From contig JAZKZG010000163.1 of assembly GCA_045612565.1 (NCBI GenBank), positions 1 through 21,590 of the forward strand: 21,590 bases of DNA, in the 5' to 3' direction. Position 1 is the stretch's first letter, and the number at the start of each line of letters is the position of its first letter. The position numbers and the translations under genes were made by a program. Positions 12,888-21,027 of this stretch are shown here, piece by piece. A model generated the notes under the pieces. It made no database searches, was not told where the DNA came from, and saw only the letters and a list, made by a program, of their open reading frames with translations. This DNA is from RGIG9041 sp045612565 (GTDB taxonomy: Bacteria; Bacillota; Clostridia; Oscillospirales; QAKW01).

Positions 12888-14894
12888 ATGAATAAAAAAT
12901 CACTTAATTTTAATCTGAATAAACCCGAATATCTGTTGATTGCAATCCTGATTAGCTTTCCTGTTATCACTGCATTTTTCAATGTATGGGCGGCAATAGC
13001 GGAACTTGTGCTTTCGGTTGCTTTTACAATACACCGGAAAATTGCCAAGAAAAAACACAGTGATAAGATTTTCAACTATCTTCAGAGCATCACTCTCTAT
13101 CTTGATGAGGCATCAAAAGAAAGTCTTACAAAGTTTCCAATGCCGGTAACACTGCTTAATTCCAAAGCCGACATTATATGGTATAATGATCTTTTTCATA
13201 ATTTGCTCGAAAAAAATCATATTACCGAGGTTTTTGGCAAAAACTTTGATGTTATTGCTCCGCAAGTTACAATAAACGAAGATTTGGTGTCGCAAAAACA
13301 CGATATCACCTTTATCGGCAGACACTATAATCTTTTTATTATGCGTCAGGGTTCGGGAACCAAAGACGATTTTTATTCGGTTTACTGGATTGACATTACC
13401 GATTCGAGAAACGAACTGTTAAAGTTGCGTTCACAAAAATTATGTGCGGCATACCTGCTTGTTGATAGTTTTGATGAACTCCCATCCTCTATCCCTGAAC
13501 TTCATAAATCGATTTTTCTCACTCGTGTTGATGTTAAGGTACGTGCTTTTGTCAAATCGGTCGGCGGTGTTATGTACAAGCCAGAACAAGACCGATACCT
13601 CGTTTTATTTGAACACAAGCATCTGCAAGAACTTGAACGCAGTAAATTCAAGATTTTATCGGATGTTAAAGAGGTTATTGTAGAGGGATATCACGCAACA
13701 CTCTCTATTGGTGTTGGTTGCGGTGACGGTTCGCCGCTCAGTGCCGATACAAACGCCAGAAAATCGCTTGATATGGCTCTTTCACGCGGTGGCGACCAGG
13801 CGGTTGTACTCAACGGTGAGAAATACAGTTTTTATGGTGGCAACAGCGACAGCGGTCAACGTAGAAAACGCGTCAAGGTGAGAATTATTGCCGAGGGTCT
13901 TTTAGCCCACGTTCAGAGTTCAGACAACGTCATTATTATGGGACACAAATACGCTGACCTCGACAGTATGGGTTCGGCAATAGGTATTGCAAAATGCGTA
14001 CAACATTTCGGCAAGACACCATACATCGTTTATAATTCAAAAGAAACACTTGCTAAAAATATTCATTCGGTTTTTGAAAAAGAAGTGGGATATGAAAACA
14101 TTTTCATCGAACCCACCGCTGTAAACCGTGTTATTACCGACAACTCACTCCTGATTGTCACAGATACACACAACAGCGAATATGTAGAAAGTGAAAAGAT
14201 ACTTTCGATGTTTAAAAAAGTGGTTGTTATTGACCACCACAGAAAAACAGTTAATAACGCCATTGAAAATACTGTTATCAGTTTCCACGAGCCGAATTCA
14301 TCCTCTTGCTGTGAAATGGTAAGTGAGCTCTGCGAGAGCATTTCGCATATGCGTCTCACAAAACAAGAGGCAAACGCACTTATGTCGGGAATTTTCCTTG
14401 ACACAAAGATGTTTACCGAAAGAACAGGTATACGTACGTTTGAAGCAGCAGCTTATCTTAAAAAGCAGGGTGCTGATACAGCAGAAGTAAAATCATATTT
14501 TAAAAACGATATTGAAAGTTATAAAAGACAAATAGATATCATATCAGAAGCGCAGATAGTTGACAACAAATATGCAATATCTGTATGGCAAGATGAAGAA
14601 TTCGAAGGAATAAAACTTATTGCCTCAAAAGCGGCTGACGAAATGCTTAACCTGAGTGGTGTTGAAAGTTCGTATGTAATTTACCCCGAGGGTAACGATG
14701 CACACATCTCAGCACGAAGCAATCCAGCCGGAAATGTTCAGCGCCAACTCGAAAGAATGGGCGGCGGCGGACATAGAGCAGCAGCAGGAGCTCAGCTTGA
14801 AAACACAACTGTAGAAGAAGCATATGATATGCTTATTAAAATTTTAAACAACCCCGAAAGTGAGGAAAAAATAAATGAAAGTAGTATTACTTGA
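12888..14894 (+). CDS. gdpP: Cyclic-di-AMP phosphodiesterase GdpP
   Basis: A 668-residue membrane protein with the full GdpP layout: two N-terminal transmembrane segments (about 14-30 and 32-48), a PAS-like domain (about 80-170), a degenerate GGDEF domain with GGDQ at 301-304, then a DHH domain with MGHKYADLDS (His353, Asp357, Asp359), DTH (426-428) and DHH (449-451), and a DHHA1 domain with GGGGHRAAAG (625-634). All metal-binding residues expected for activity are present. It hydrolyses c-di-AMP to pApA and so influences potassium balance and cell-wall stress. The ribosome binding site is weak. It overlaps rplI by 20 bases, in the gdpP-rplI-dnaB order known from Bacillus. Confidence 0.96.
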   Translation: MNKKSLNFNLNKPEYLLIAILISFPVITAFFNVWAAIAELVLSVAFTIHRKIAKKKHSDKIFNYLQSITLYLDEASKESLTKFPMPVTLLNSKADIIWYNDLFHNLLEKNHITEVFGKNFDVIAPQVTINEDLVSQKHDITFIGRHYNLFIMRQGSGTKDDFYSVYWIDITDSRNELLKLRSQKLCAAYLLVDSFDELPSSIPELHKSIFLTRVDVKVRAFVKSVGGVMYKPEQDRYLVLFEHKHLQELERSKFKILSDVKEVIVEGYHATLSIGVGCGDGSPLSADTNARKSLDMALSRGGDQAVVLNGEKYSFYGGNSDSGQRRKRVKVRIIAEGLLAHVQSSDNVIIMGHKYADLDSMGSAIGIAKCVQHFGKTPYIVYNSKETLAKNIHSVFEKEVGYENIFIEPTAVNRVITDNSLLIVTDTHNSEYVESEKILSMFKKVVVIDHHRKTVNNAIENTVISFHEPNSSSCCEMVSELCESISHMRLTKQEANALMSGIFLDTKMFTERTGIRTFEAAAYLKKQGADTAEVKSYFKNDIESYKRQIDIISEAQIVDNKYAISVWQDEEFEGIKLIASKAADEMLNLSGVESSYVIYPEGNDAHISARSNPAGNVQRQLERMGGGGHRAAAGAQLENTTVEEAYDMLIKILNNPESEEKINESSIT

Positions 14895-15321
14895 AGACGT
14901 TAAAGGAAAAGGTAAAAAAGGTGATACAATCAATGTATCTGACGGATACGGCAGAAACTTTTTGATTGCACGCGGACTTGCAATTGAACCCAATGCACAG
15001 ATTCTTAATGACTTTGGCGGAAAAGCTTCGGCTCAGCAGTATAAAATTGATACTGAAACCGCTGCAGCAAAAGAAAACGCTGCAAAACTCGAGGGTAAAA
15101 CATTTGAAATGTCTGTAAAAGGCGGTGACTCGGGCAAACTTTTCGGCAGTATTACCGCAAAAGAAATCGCTGAATTTATTAACACCAAAACAGGCATCAG
15201 TGTTGATAAAAAGAAAATCGACACCGATACAATAAAGGCATTTGGCGCATACCCCGTTACAGTAAAACTCTATAAAGGTATTTCGGCTAAAATCACTATT
15301 AATGTTGTAAAGGAAAAGTAA
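14875..15321 (+). CDS. rplI: Large ribosomal subunit protein bL9
   Basis: A 148-residue bL9 of standard length. The N-terminal rRNA-binding domain shows MKVVLLEDVKGKGKKGD and the signature DGYGRNFLIARGLA, followed by a long charged connecting helix (about 41-75) and the C-terminal domain with GKLFGSITAKEIAE. It binds domain V of 23S rRNA near the L1 stalk and supports reading-frame maintenance. GAGG is about nine bases before the ATG, inside the 3' end of gdpP. dnaB follows after six bases. Confidence 0.98.
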   Translation: MKVVLLEDVKGKGKKGDTINVSDGYGRNFLIARGLAIEPNAQILNDFGGKASAQQYKIDTETAAAKENAAKLEGKTFEMSVKGGDSGKLFGSITAKEIAEFINTKTGISVDKKKIDTDTIKAFGAYPVTVKLYKGISAKITINVVKEK

Positions 15322-15327
15322 GTTTAA

Positions 15328-16647
15328 ATGGAACTTGGTGACCTTAAAAAAATTCCACACAGTGTTGAGGCGGAGCAGTGCATTATCGGCTCGGTCATTA
15401 TTGACCCTGCCTGTATAAACGAAATTGCCGACAAATTATCGCCATCACAGTTTTATATCGACAAGTATGCCGGTATTTACGAGATTATGCTAAACATGTT
15501 TTTGACAAACAAAAGCATTGATTTTGTAACGGTACTCGAAGCGGTTAAAGCACAGGGTATTTATGATGAGCAGGAAGGCAAACGCGTTCTGTATGAAATG
15601 ACACAGCTTGTTCCGAGTACGAAAAACATTACCGAATACGCAAAAATTGTTATTGAAAAAGCAAGTCTTCGCAAACTGATTGAAGCGTGTGCGGATATAT
15701 CGGAACAATGTTATTTGCAAAGTTCTGATGCGGCTGATATTCTGGATATGGCAGAAAGCCGTATTTATGAAATCATGCAAAGCAGAAGCAACACTTCCCT
15801 CACCCATATCAAAAGTGCTATTATTGACAGTTTTGATAAAATCAACAAGATTGCAAATGACAAGGATGCATTTATCGGTCTTCAAACACGGTATACCGAT
15901 ATCGACTTTATGTTATCGGGACTTGGCAAGAGCGACCTTATTCTTATTGCGGCGAGACCCGGTGTCGGTAAAACATCGTTTGCACTCAATATTGCACAGA
16001 ACATTGCTCTTCAAAAGCCCAAAAAGACAATTGCTGTTTTCTCGCTCGAAATGTCAAATGACCAACTTGCTAACAGAATGCTTTCGGCACAAAGCGGCAT
16101 TAATAATATGAAATTCAGAAACGGTGATCTTACTGACGATGATTGGGTAAATCTTGCACAGGCATCTGTTGTACTTTCAGATACCGACGTTTATTTTGAC
16201 GATACAGCGGGTATTACTGTTGCACAAATGAAAGCAAAACTTCGCCGTCTTAAAAAACTTGACCTTATTATAATTGACTATCTGCAGCTTATGTCAGGCG
16301 GTGGAAGATACGAAAACCGTACAACAGAGGTTGGCGCGATTTCACGTGCACTTAAAATTATGGCAAAAGAATTTAACGTTCCTGTTATTTGTCTTTCACA
16401 GCTCAACCGTGAGACTGAAAAAACAAAACAAAAGCCTCAACTTTCTAACCTTCGTGAATCGGGTTCAATCGAGCAAGACGCTGACGCGATTATGTTCCTT
16501 TGGAAAGAAGACGACAGTGAACAAAACCAAGGTAGCATCCAGGTTGTTAAATGTGATATTGCCAAAAACAGACACGGTCCTGTCGGTTCGGTTGACCTTG
16601 CTTGGAATCCCGATATCACTCGCTTTACAAATATTGCTAAAATGTGA
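15328..16647 (+). CDS. dnaB: Replicative DNA helicase DnaB
   Basis: A 439-residue hexameric helicase. The N-terminal domain (about 8-110) opens with IPHSVEAEQCIIGSVIID; a linker helix follows; the RecA-like core has Walker A RPGVGKTS (210-217), SLEMS, Walker B LDLIIIDYLQLM, and the QLNRETE and SGSIEQDAD motifs with the arginine-finger region. It unwinds DNA at the replication fork. No intein or insertion is present. The best ribosome binding site, AAGGA, is about 13 bases upstream, longer than ideal. The stop TGA overlaps the start of tilS. In Bacillus the same protein is called DnaC. Confidence 0.97.
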   Translation: MELGDLKKIPHSVEAEQCIIGSVIIDPACINEIADKLSPSQFYIDKYAGIYEIMLNMFLTNKSIDFVTVLEAVKAQGIYDEQEGKRVLYEMTQLVPSTKNITEYAKIVIEKASLRKLIEACADISEQCYLQSSDAADILDMAESRIYEIMQSRSNTSLTHIKSAIIDSFDKINKIANDKDAFIGLQTRYTDIDFMLSGLGKSDLILIAARPGVGKTSFALNIAQNIALQKPKKTIAVFSLEMSNDQLANRMLSAQSGINNMKFRNGDLTDDDWVNLAQASVVLSDTDVYFDDTAGITVAQMKAKLRRLKKLDLIIIDYLQLMSGGGRYENRTTEVGAISRALKIMAKEFNVPVICLSQLNRETEKTKQKPQLSNLRESGSIEQDADAIMFLWKEDDSEQNQGSIQVVKCDIAKNRHGPVGSVDLAWNPDITRFTNIAKM

Positions 16648-17957
16648 TGCTGTACGAAAAGGTTTACAACTCAATAATAAAAAACTCACTTGTTTATGAA
16701 GGTTGCACTATTATCTGTGCGCTTTCGGGCGGTGCTGATTCGATTTGTCTTGCTGATATTATGTTTAATATAAAAGACAAACTTAAAATCAATGTTGAAT
16801 GCGCACATCTAAACCACAATTTACGTGGAACAGAATCGGACAGTGACGAGGAATTTGTAACAAGATTTTGCAAAAAACGAGGCATTACACTCCACAAAAA
16901 AAGCGTTGATGTAAATGCAATTGCAAAAGGTCGCAGCATTGAAGAAGCGGCACGTGATGCAAGATACACTTTTTTTGACGAGTTGACAGTCGGTAAAAAT
17001 GCTTTTGTTGCAACTGCTCACACTCAAAATGATAATGTTGAAACATTTTTTATAAATCTTGTTCGCGGAAGCGGTGCAAAAGGGCTTTGCGGTATTCCGA
17101 TAAAGCGCCAATGTATAATCAGACCAATGCTTGATGTAAAAAGAGATGAAATCATCGATCATCTTGAAAAACACGGTCTTGATTATTGCATTGACAGTAC
17201 AAATTCTGACACAGATTATCTTCGCAATTTTATACGCCACAACATTGTAGGCAAATTTAGTGAACGCAACGACATTGACGTTTTTAAAGCGGTAAGTCGG
17301 GCAATAGATAATATAAAGCAGGACCAGACTGCACTTTTTGATATTTCGCAAAAAATTACTACGTACAATGCTTTTGAACTTTCAAAACTTGATGATGCTA
17401 TACTTTTCAGAGTTTTAGCAAAAAGACTTAGTGACAAATTTGATATTGTTCTTGACAGCGTACACTTTGAAAGTGTCAAATCAATTTTAGATAAACCAAA
17501 CGGAGCCAAGACACAAATCAAAGGTAAGCTTTTTGCAAAAATTATTAGCGATAATCTTGATTTTATAGAAATACAACCCAAGATCACTGATATTTATGAA
17601 CTCGGTTTTGGCGAAAATAGTATTGATGACAGATCAATTTTAATTAATAATACCAAAGAAATTTACAATAACTTAACAAAAGCAACGGTAAACTATGGTA
17701 AAATCAAAGGAAATTTATATGTACGCACAAGACGTGACGGTGACAAATTTTTAAGTGCAAAGCGCAAATGCACATCAAGTCTTAAAAAACTTTTGATAAA
17801 TGACAAAATAGATTTGCAAACACGAGACAAGTTACTTGTTGTTTGTGACGATAACGGAATTGTTTTTGTTGAGGGTTACGGTGCGGACAAACGTTGTATT
17901 GCAAAAAAGGATGATAAAAATTTAATTTGTATTGAAATTAGGGGGTCAATATGTTAA
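16647..17957 (+). CDS. tilS: tRNA(Ile)-lysidine synthase TilS
   Basis: A protein of about 436 residues with the PP-loop SGGADS near its N-terminus, AHLNHNLRG, and TAHTQNDNVETFFINLVRGSGAKGLCGIP, all diagnostic of TilS, plus a C-terminal substrate-binding domain (RTRRDGDKF). It ligates lysine to C34 of the CAU-anticodon tRNA-Ile so that it reads AUA, and is essential. The frame can start at GTG 16644 (GTGA overlap with dnaB) or ATG 16647 (TGATG, one-base overlap). No separate ribosome binding site is visible, so translation must be coupled to dnaB. I prefer the ATG. The 3' end overlaps hpt by seven bases. Confidence 0.95.
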   Translation: MLYEKVYNSIIKNSLVYEGCTIICALSGGADSICLADIMFNIKDKLKINVECAHLNHNLRGTESDSDEEFVTRFCKKRGITLHKKSVDVNAIAKGRSIEEAARDARYTFFDELTVGKNAFVATAHTQNDNVETFFINLVRGSGAKGLCGIPIKRQCIIRPMLDVKRDEIIDHLEKHGLDYCIDSTNSDTDYLRNFIRHNIVGKFSERNDIDVFKAVSRAIDNIKQDQTALFDISQKITTYNAFELSKLDDAILFRVLAKRLSDKFDIVLDSVHFESVKSILDKPNGAKTQIKGKLFAKIISDNLDFIEIQPKITDIYELGFGENSIDDRSILINNTKEIYNNLTKATVNYGKIKGNLYVRTRRDGDKFLSAKRKCTSSLKKLLINDKIDLQTRDKLLVVCDDNGIVFVEGYGADKRCIAKKDDKNLICIEIRGSIC

Positions 17958-18487
17958 ACGATATTAAAAAGGTACTTGTTTCGGAACAACAACTTCAAGA
18001 GATGGTTACAAAAATGGGCGCACAGATCTCAAAAGATTATGAAGGCAAAAATCTGCTCGTTATCTCAGTACTTAAAGGTGCGGCAATATTTATGTCGGAC
18101 ATTATAAGAAAAATCACGATTCCCTGCCAGATTGATTTCATGGCAGCATCAAGTTACGGAAAAGGCACATCGACAACAGGAAGTGTAAAAATACTTAAAG
18201 ACCTTGACATAGATGTAACAGGATTTGACATACTTATAGTTGAAGATATTTTAGACAGCGGTGTTACACTTTCAAATATAATCAAACTTTTGGAATCTAG
18301 AAAAGCCAAATCGGTTAAGGTTTGCACACTTTTAACAAAACCAGCGAGACGTCAGGTTGAAATCCCCGTTGCATACGAAGGTTTTGTTGTACCGGATGAA
18401 TTTGTTGTTGGCTACGGTCTTGATTTTGCAGAAAAATACAGAAACCTGCCTTTTATTGGTGTACTTAAAGAAGAAATCTATTCATAA
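17951..18487 (+). CDS. hpt: Hypoxanthine phosphoribosyltransferase
   Basis: A 178-residue type I phosphoribosyltransferase that converts hypoxanthine and guanine with PRPP to IMP and GMP. It shows VLKGAAIFMSDIIR near the N-terminus, the flexible-loop SSYGKGTSTTGSVK, the PRPP motif ILIVEDILDSGVTL and the base-binding VGYGLDFAEKYRNLPFIG, so it is the Hpt/HprT form. GGGGG lies eight bases before the ATG, inside the 3' end of tilS. The order tilS-hpt-ftsH is the same as in Bacillus, where the proteins are reported to interact in regulating ftsH; whether that holds here is unknown. Confidence 0.97.
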   Translation: MLNDIKKVLVSEQQLQEMVTKMGAQISKDYEGKNLLVISVLKGAAIFMSDIIRKITIPCQIDFMAASSYGKGTSTTGSVKILKDLDIDVTGFDILIVEDILDSGVTLSNIIKLLESRKAKSVKVCTLLTKPARRQVEIPVAYEGFVVPDEFVVGYGLDFAEKYRNLPFIGVLKEEIYS

Positions 18488-18517
18488 ATAAAATATAGTT
18501 CGCATTTTGCGAGGATT

Positions 18518-18521
18518 GGAG
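18518..18521 (+). promoter_or_regulatory. Ribosome binding site that decides the ftsH start
   Basis: GGAG lies six bases before TTG 18528. The earlier in-frame TTGs at 18507 and 18516 lie upstream of or overlap this site and have no purine-rich site of their own. Confidence 0.7.
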
Positions 18522-18527
18522 AATGCT

Positions 18528-20408
18528 TTGAAAAAGAGAAAAAATTTTGGCGGATTGATATATATTGCACTGCTGATTATTATTGCAGTGTCTATATATA
18601 CAACAATTTCGTCATCAGCAAAACCAAAATCTGTAACATACAGTGACTTGCTTAATTATTTTGAAGAAAAGCAGGTTGAAGAGTTCAAGGTTGTGGGCTA
18701 TAACGTAACCTGTACATTAAAAGACGGAACAGTTGTTACACACAAACTGTTGTCATACAACACATTTGAGGATACCGTAATTGAAAAATATGCCATTCCG
18801 CAAAACATAAAATTCGACCTGAATGAAGGATTTACTTTGCCTTGGTGGGTACAGTTTTTGCCTACACTGTTTATTATAGTAATGGTTGTACTTGCTTATT
18901 ATATGATGTCAAAGCAGATGAACGGCAAAGGTGGCGGATTTGCAAAGGCACGTATCAAAATGGGGACCGAAGAAAAATCCAAAAAGACTTTTGTTGACGT
19001 TGCAGGTGCTGACGAAGAAAAAGCAGAACTTGAAGAGATTGTTGACTTTTTGAAAAACCCCAGAAAATATATCGATATGGGTGCAAGAATTCCCAAGGGT
19101 GTACTTTTGGTGGGCCCTCCCGGAACAGGTAAAACACTTCTTGCAAAGGCTGTTGCAGGTGAAGCCGGTGTTCCCTTCTTCTCGATTTCGGGTTCTGACT
19201 TTGTTGAACTCTATGTCGGTGTAGGTGCATCGCGTGTGCGTGATTTATTTGACCAAGCTAAAAAGAACAATCCCTGTATTGTATTTATAGACGAAATCGA
19301 CGCTGTAGGACGTCACCGCGGCTCTGGCATTGGCGGAGGTCACGATGAAAGAGAACAGACACTCAACCAGTTGCTTGTCGAGATGGACGGTTTTGGCGCT
19401 CACTCGGGCATAATTGTCATGGCGGCAACAAACCGCGCAGACACGCTTGATCCTGCGCTCACACGTGCAGGACGTTTTGACAGACGTGTTTATGTAGGCG
19501 CTCCCGACCAGAATGGACGTGAGGAAATTTTAAAAGTACACTCAAGAGGCAAAAAGTTTGACGAATCGGTTGACTTTAAGACTGTTGCGAAAGGCACAAT
19601 TGGCTTTACAGGTGCCGATATTGAAAACCTTTTAAACGAAGCAGCACTTCTTGCAGCCAAAAACAATAAAAAAGCAATCAGCGCTCAAGATATTCAGGAT
19701 TCGATCACAAAGGTTATAATGGGTCCCGAAAAGAAATCACGGAAAATTGTTGAGGCTGAAAGAAAACTGACTGCTTTCCACGAGGCAGGTCACGCCGTTG
19801 TCAACTACTTCCTTGACAGTGCTGATGAAGTACATGAAGTTTCAATTATTTCGCGTGGCGGTGCTGGCGGTTACACAATGTCACTTCCCAAAGAGGATTT
19901 ATCATATAACACCAAGAATATGATGTTTGAAGACATTGTTTCACTTCTTGGCGGACGTGTCAGTGAAAAACTCTTCCTTGACGATATTTCAACAGGTGCA
20001 TCAAACGATATTCAGCGTGCAACACAGATTGCACAGGCAATGGTTACACGCTATGGTATGAGTGACAAGATTGGTCCTATTCTGTTAGGAAAAGAATCAA
20101 ACGAAGTGTTCCTCGGCTATGATCTTGCTGCAAAGAACAGTTATTCTGAGCAGACTGCTGCTCTTATTGATAGCGAAATCAAGAGCATTATTGATAACGC
20201 TTATGACACTGCTACAAAACTTCTTTCTGAAAACAGCGACAAAGTTAAGGCTGTTTCCGAAAGGTTGCTTGAAAAAGAAAAAATCAGCGGTGAAGAGTTT
20301 AAAGCTGTTATGGAAGGCAGAGAGTTTATCGAAGCGAAGATTGTTGAAGATCAGCCTGACAGTGAAGATAAAACAGGTGCATCCGATACAACAGAAGTTG
20401 CACATTAA
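18528..20408 (+). CDS. ftsH: ATP-dependent zinc metalloprotease FtsH
   Basis: A 626-residue membrane-bound AAA+ protease. From the TTG start it has TM1 (about 9-25), an extracytoplasmic domain, TM2 (about 107-126), Walker A GPPGTGKT (196-203), Walker B VFIDEID (252-258), the second region of homology ATNRADTLDPALTRAGRFDRR, the zinc site HEAGH (418-422), and the third zinc-ligand region with DDISTGASNDI. It extracts and degrades membrane and regulatory proteins. I start it at TTG 18528, six bases after GGAG; the frame opens earlier at TTG 18507. The 40-base gap from hpt is the largest in the operon and contains a five-pair hairpin (18500-18512). It is the last gene before a strong terminator. 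Confidence 0.97.
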   Translation: MKKRKNFGGLIYIALLIIIAVSIYTTISSSAKPKSVTYSDLLNYFEEKQVEEFKVVGYNVTCTLKDGTVVTHKLLSYNTFEDTVIEKYAIPQNIKFDLNEGFTLPWWVQFLPTLFIIVMVVLAYYMMSKQMNGKGGGFAKARIKMGTEEKSKKTFVDVAGADEEKAELEEIVDFLKNPRKYIDMGARIPKGVLLVGPPGTGKTLLAKAVAGEAGVPFFSISGSDFVELYVGVGASRVRDLFDQAKKNNPCIVFIDEIDAVGRHRGSGIGGGHDEREQTLNQLLVEMDGFGAHSGIIVMAATNRADTLDPALTRAGRFDRRVYVGAPDQNGREEILKVHSRGKKFDESVDFKTVAKGTIGFTGADIENLLNEAALLAAKNNKKAISAQDIQDSITKVIMGPEKKSRKIVEAERKLTAFHEAGHAVVNYFLDSADEVHEVSIISRGGAGGYTMSLPKEDLSYNTKNMMFEDIVSLLGGRVSEKLFLDDISTGASNDIQRATQIAQAMVTRYGMSDKIGPILLGKESNEVFLGYDLAAKNSYSEQTAALIDSEIKSIIDNAYDTATKLLSENSDKVKAVSERLLEKEKISGEEFKAVMEGREFIEAKIVEDQPDSEDKTGASDTTEVAH

Positions 20409-20412
20409 AACA

Positions 20413-20447
20413 AAAAAACTGTGTAGAAATTATCTACACAGTTTTTT
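20413..20447. terminator. Bidirectional terminator between ftsH and queH
   Basis: A stem of up to 15 pairs (20413-20427 with 20433-20447) has the GC-containing core CTGTGTAGA/TCTACACAG, a five-base loop and A/T flanks that supply a T-run on either strand. It begins five bases after the ftsH stop and includes the last codons and stop of queH. Confidence 0.88.
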
Positions 20448-21027
20448 GTTTCGAATAGACACAGCCGCAGTAGTCTTGACGATAGATTTCGTTATCTTTA
20501 GAAAGTTGAATTGACCTGAGATAACCGTTTTTCTTTTTAAAATCAGACGGCAGCCACTTTATTTGTCTTTCTTGAGTAAGGTGTTGTCCTATTTCATTTA
20601 TAAGCGGGGCGTTTTTGTGAGGACTGACTGTAAGTGTTGTTGCAACGTAGTCAAACCCGCCCATTTCTATCGCTTTTTCAATAGTGTGTAAAAGGCGGAG
20701 TTCAAAGCATACTGTACAGCGTACACCGCCCTCAATTTCGTCTTCAAGACCCCTTGTTTTTTCAAAAAAGTTCTGCACGTCATATTCACATTCGATAACA
20801 TTTACCGAAAACAGTTTACAAACCTTTTTTTGAGCATCAAGACGCGTTCTGTATTCAATTTCGGGATGAATGTTGGGATTGTAAAAAAACAGCGTCACAT
20901 CAAAATATTGAGTCAGGTATTCAAGTACATATGTACTGCAAGGACCGCAACAACTATGAAGTGCAAGGCGTGGTTTATTTGCTAAATTTGAAATTATCCG
21001 ATCTAATTCTTTTTGATAGTTTATCAT
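20434..21027 (-). CDS. queH: Epoxyqueuosine reductase QueH
   Basis: A 197-residue DUF208-family protein. It carries all the cysteine motifs of QueH: HSCCGPC (24-30), RCTVC, and the C-terminal YCGC, together with YNPNIHPEIEY, TTLTVSPHKN and DFKKKNGYLRS. QueH uses an iron-sulfur cluster to reduce epoxyqueuosine to queuosine at position 34 of GUN-anticodon tRNAs, replacing the unrelated cobalamin enzyme QueG. The ATG overlaps the stop of the upstream ceramidase-like gene as ATGA, and no clear ribosome binding site is present, so translation is probably coupled. No other queuosine gene is in the window. Confidence 0.95.
   Translation of the reverse strand: MINYQKELDRIISNLANKPRLALHSCCGPCSTYVLEYLTQYFDVTLFFYNPNIHPEIEYRTRLDAQKKVCKLFSVNVIECEYDVQNFFEKTRGLEDEIEGGVRCTVCFELRLLHTIEKAIEMGGFDYVATTLTVSPHKNAPLINEIGQHLTQERQIKWLPSDFKKKNGYLRSIQLSKDNEIYRQDYCGCVYSKQKTV

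Noticed and set aside
14887..15360. Antisense open frame of 157 codons across rplI
   Set aside because: Its Phe- and Cys-rich product is the mirror of a Lys/Glu-rich ribosomal protein; no family resemblance.
18500..18512. Five-pair hairpin between hpt and ftsH as a terminator
   Set aside because: The stem is too short and is followed by GAGGATTGGAG, not a T-run.
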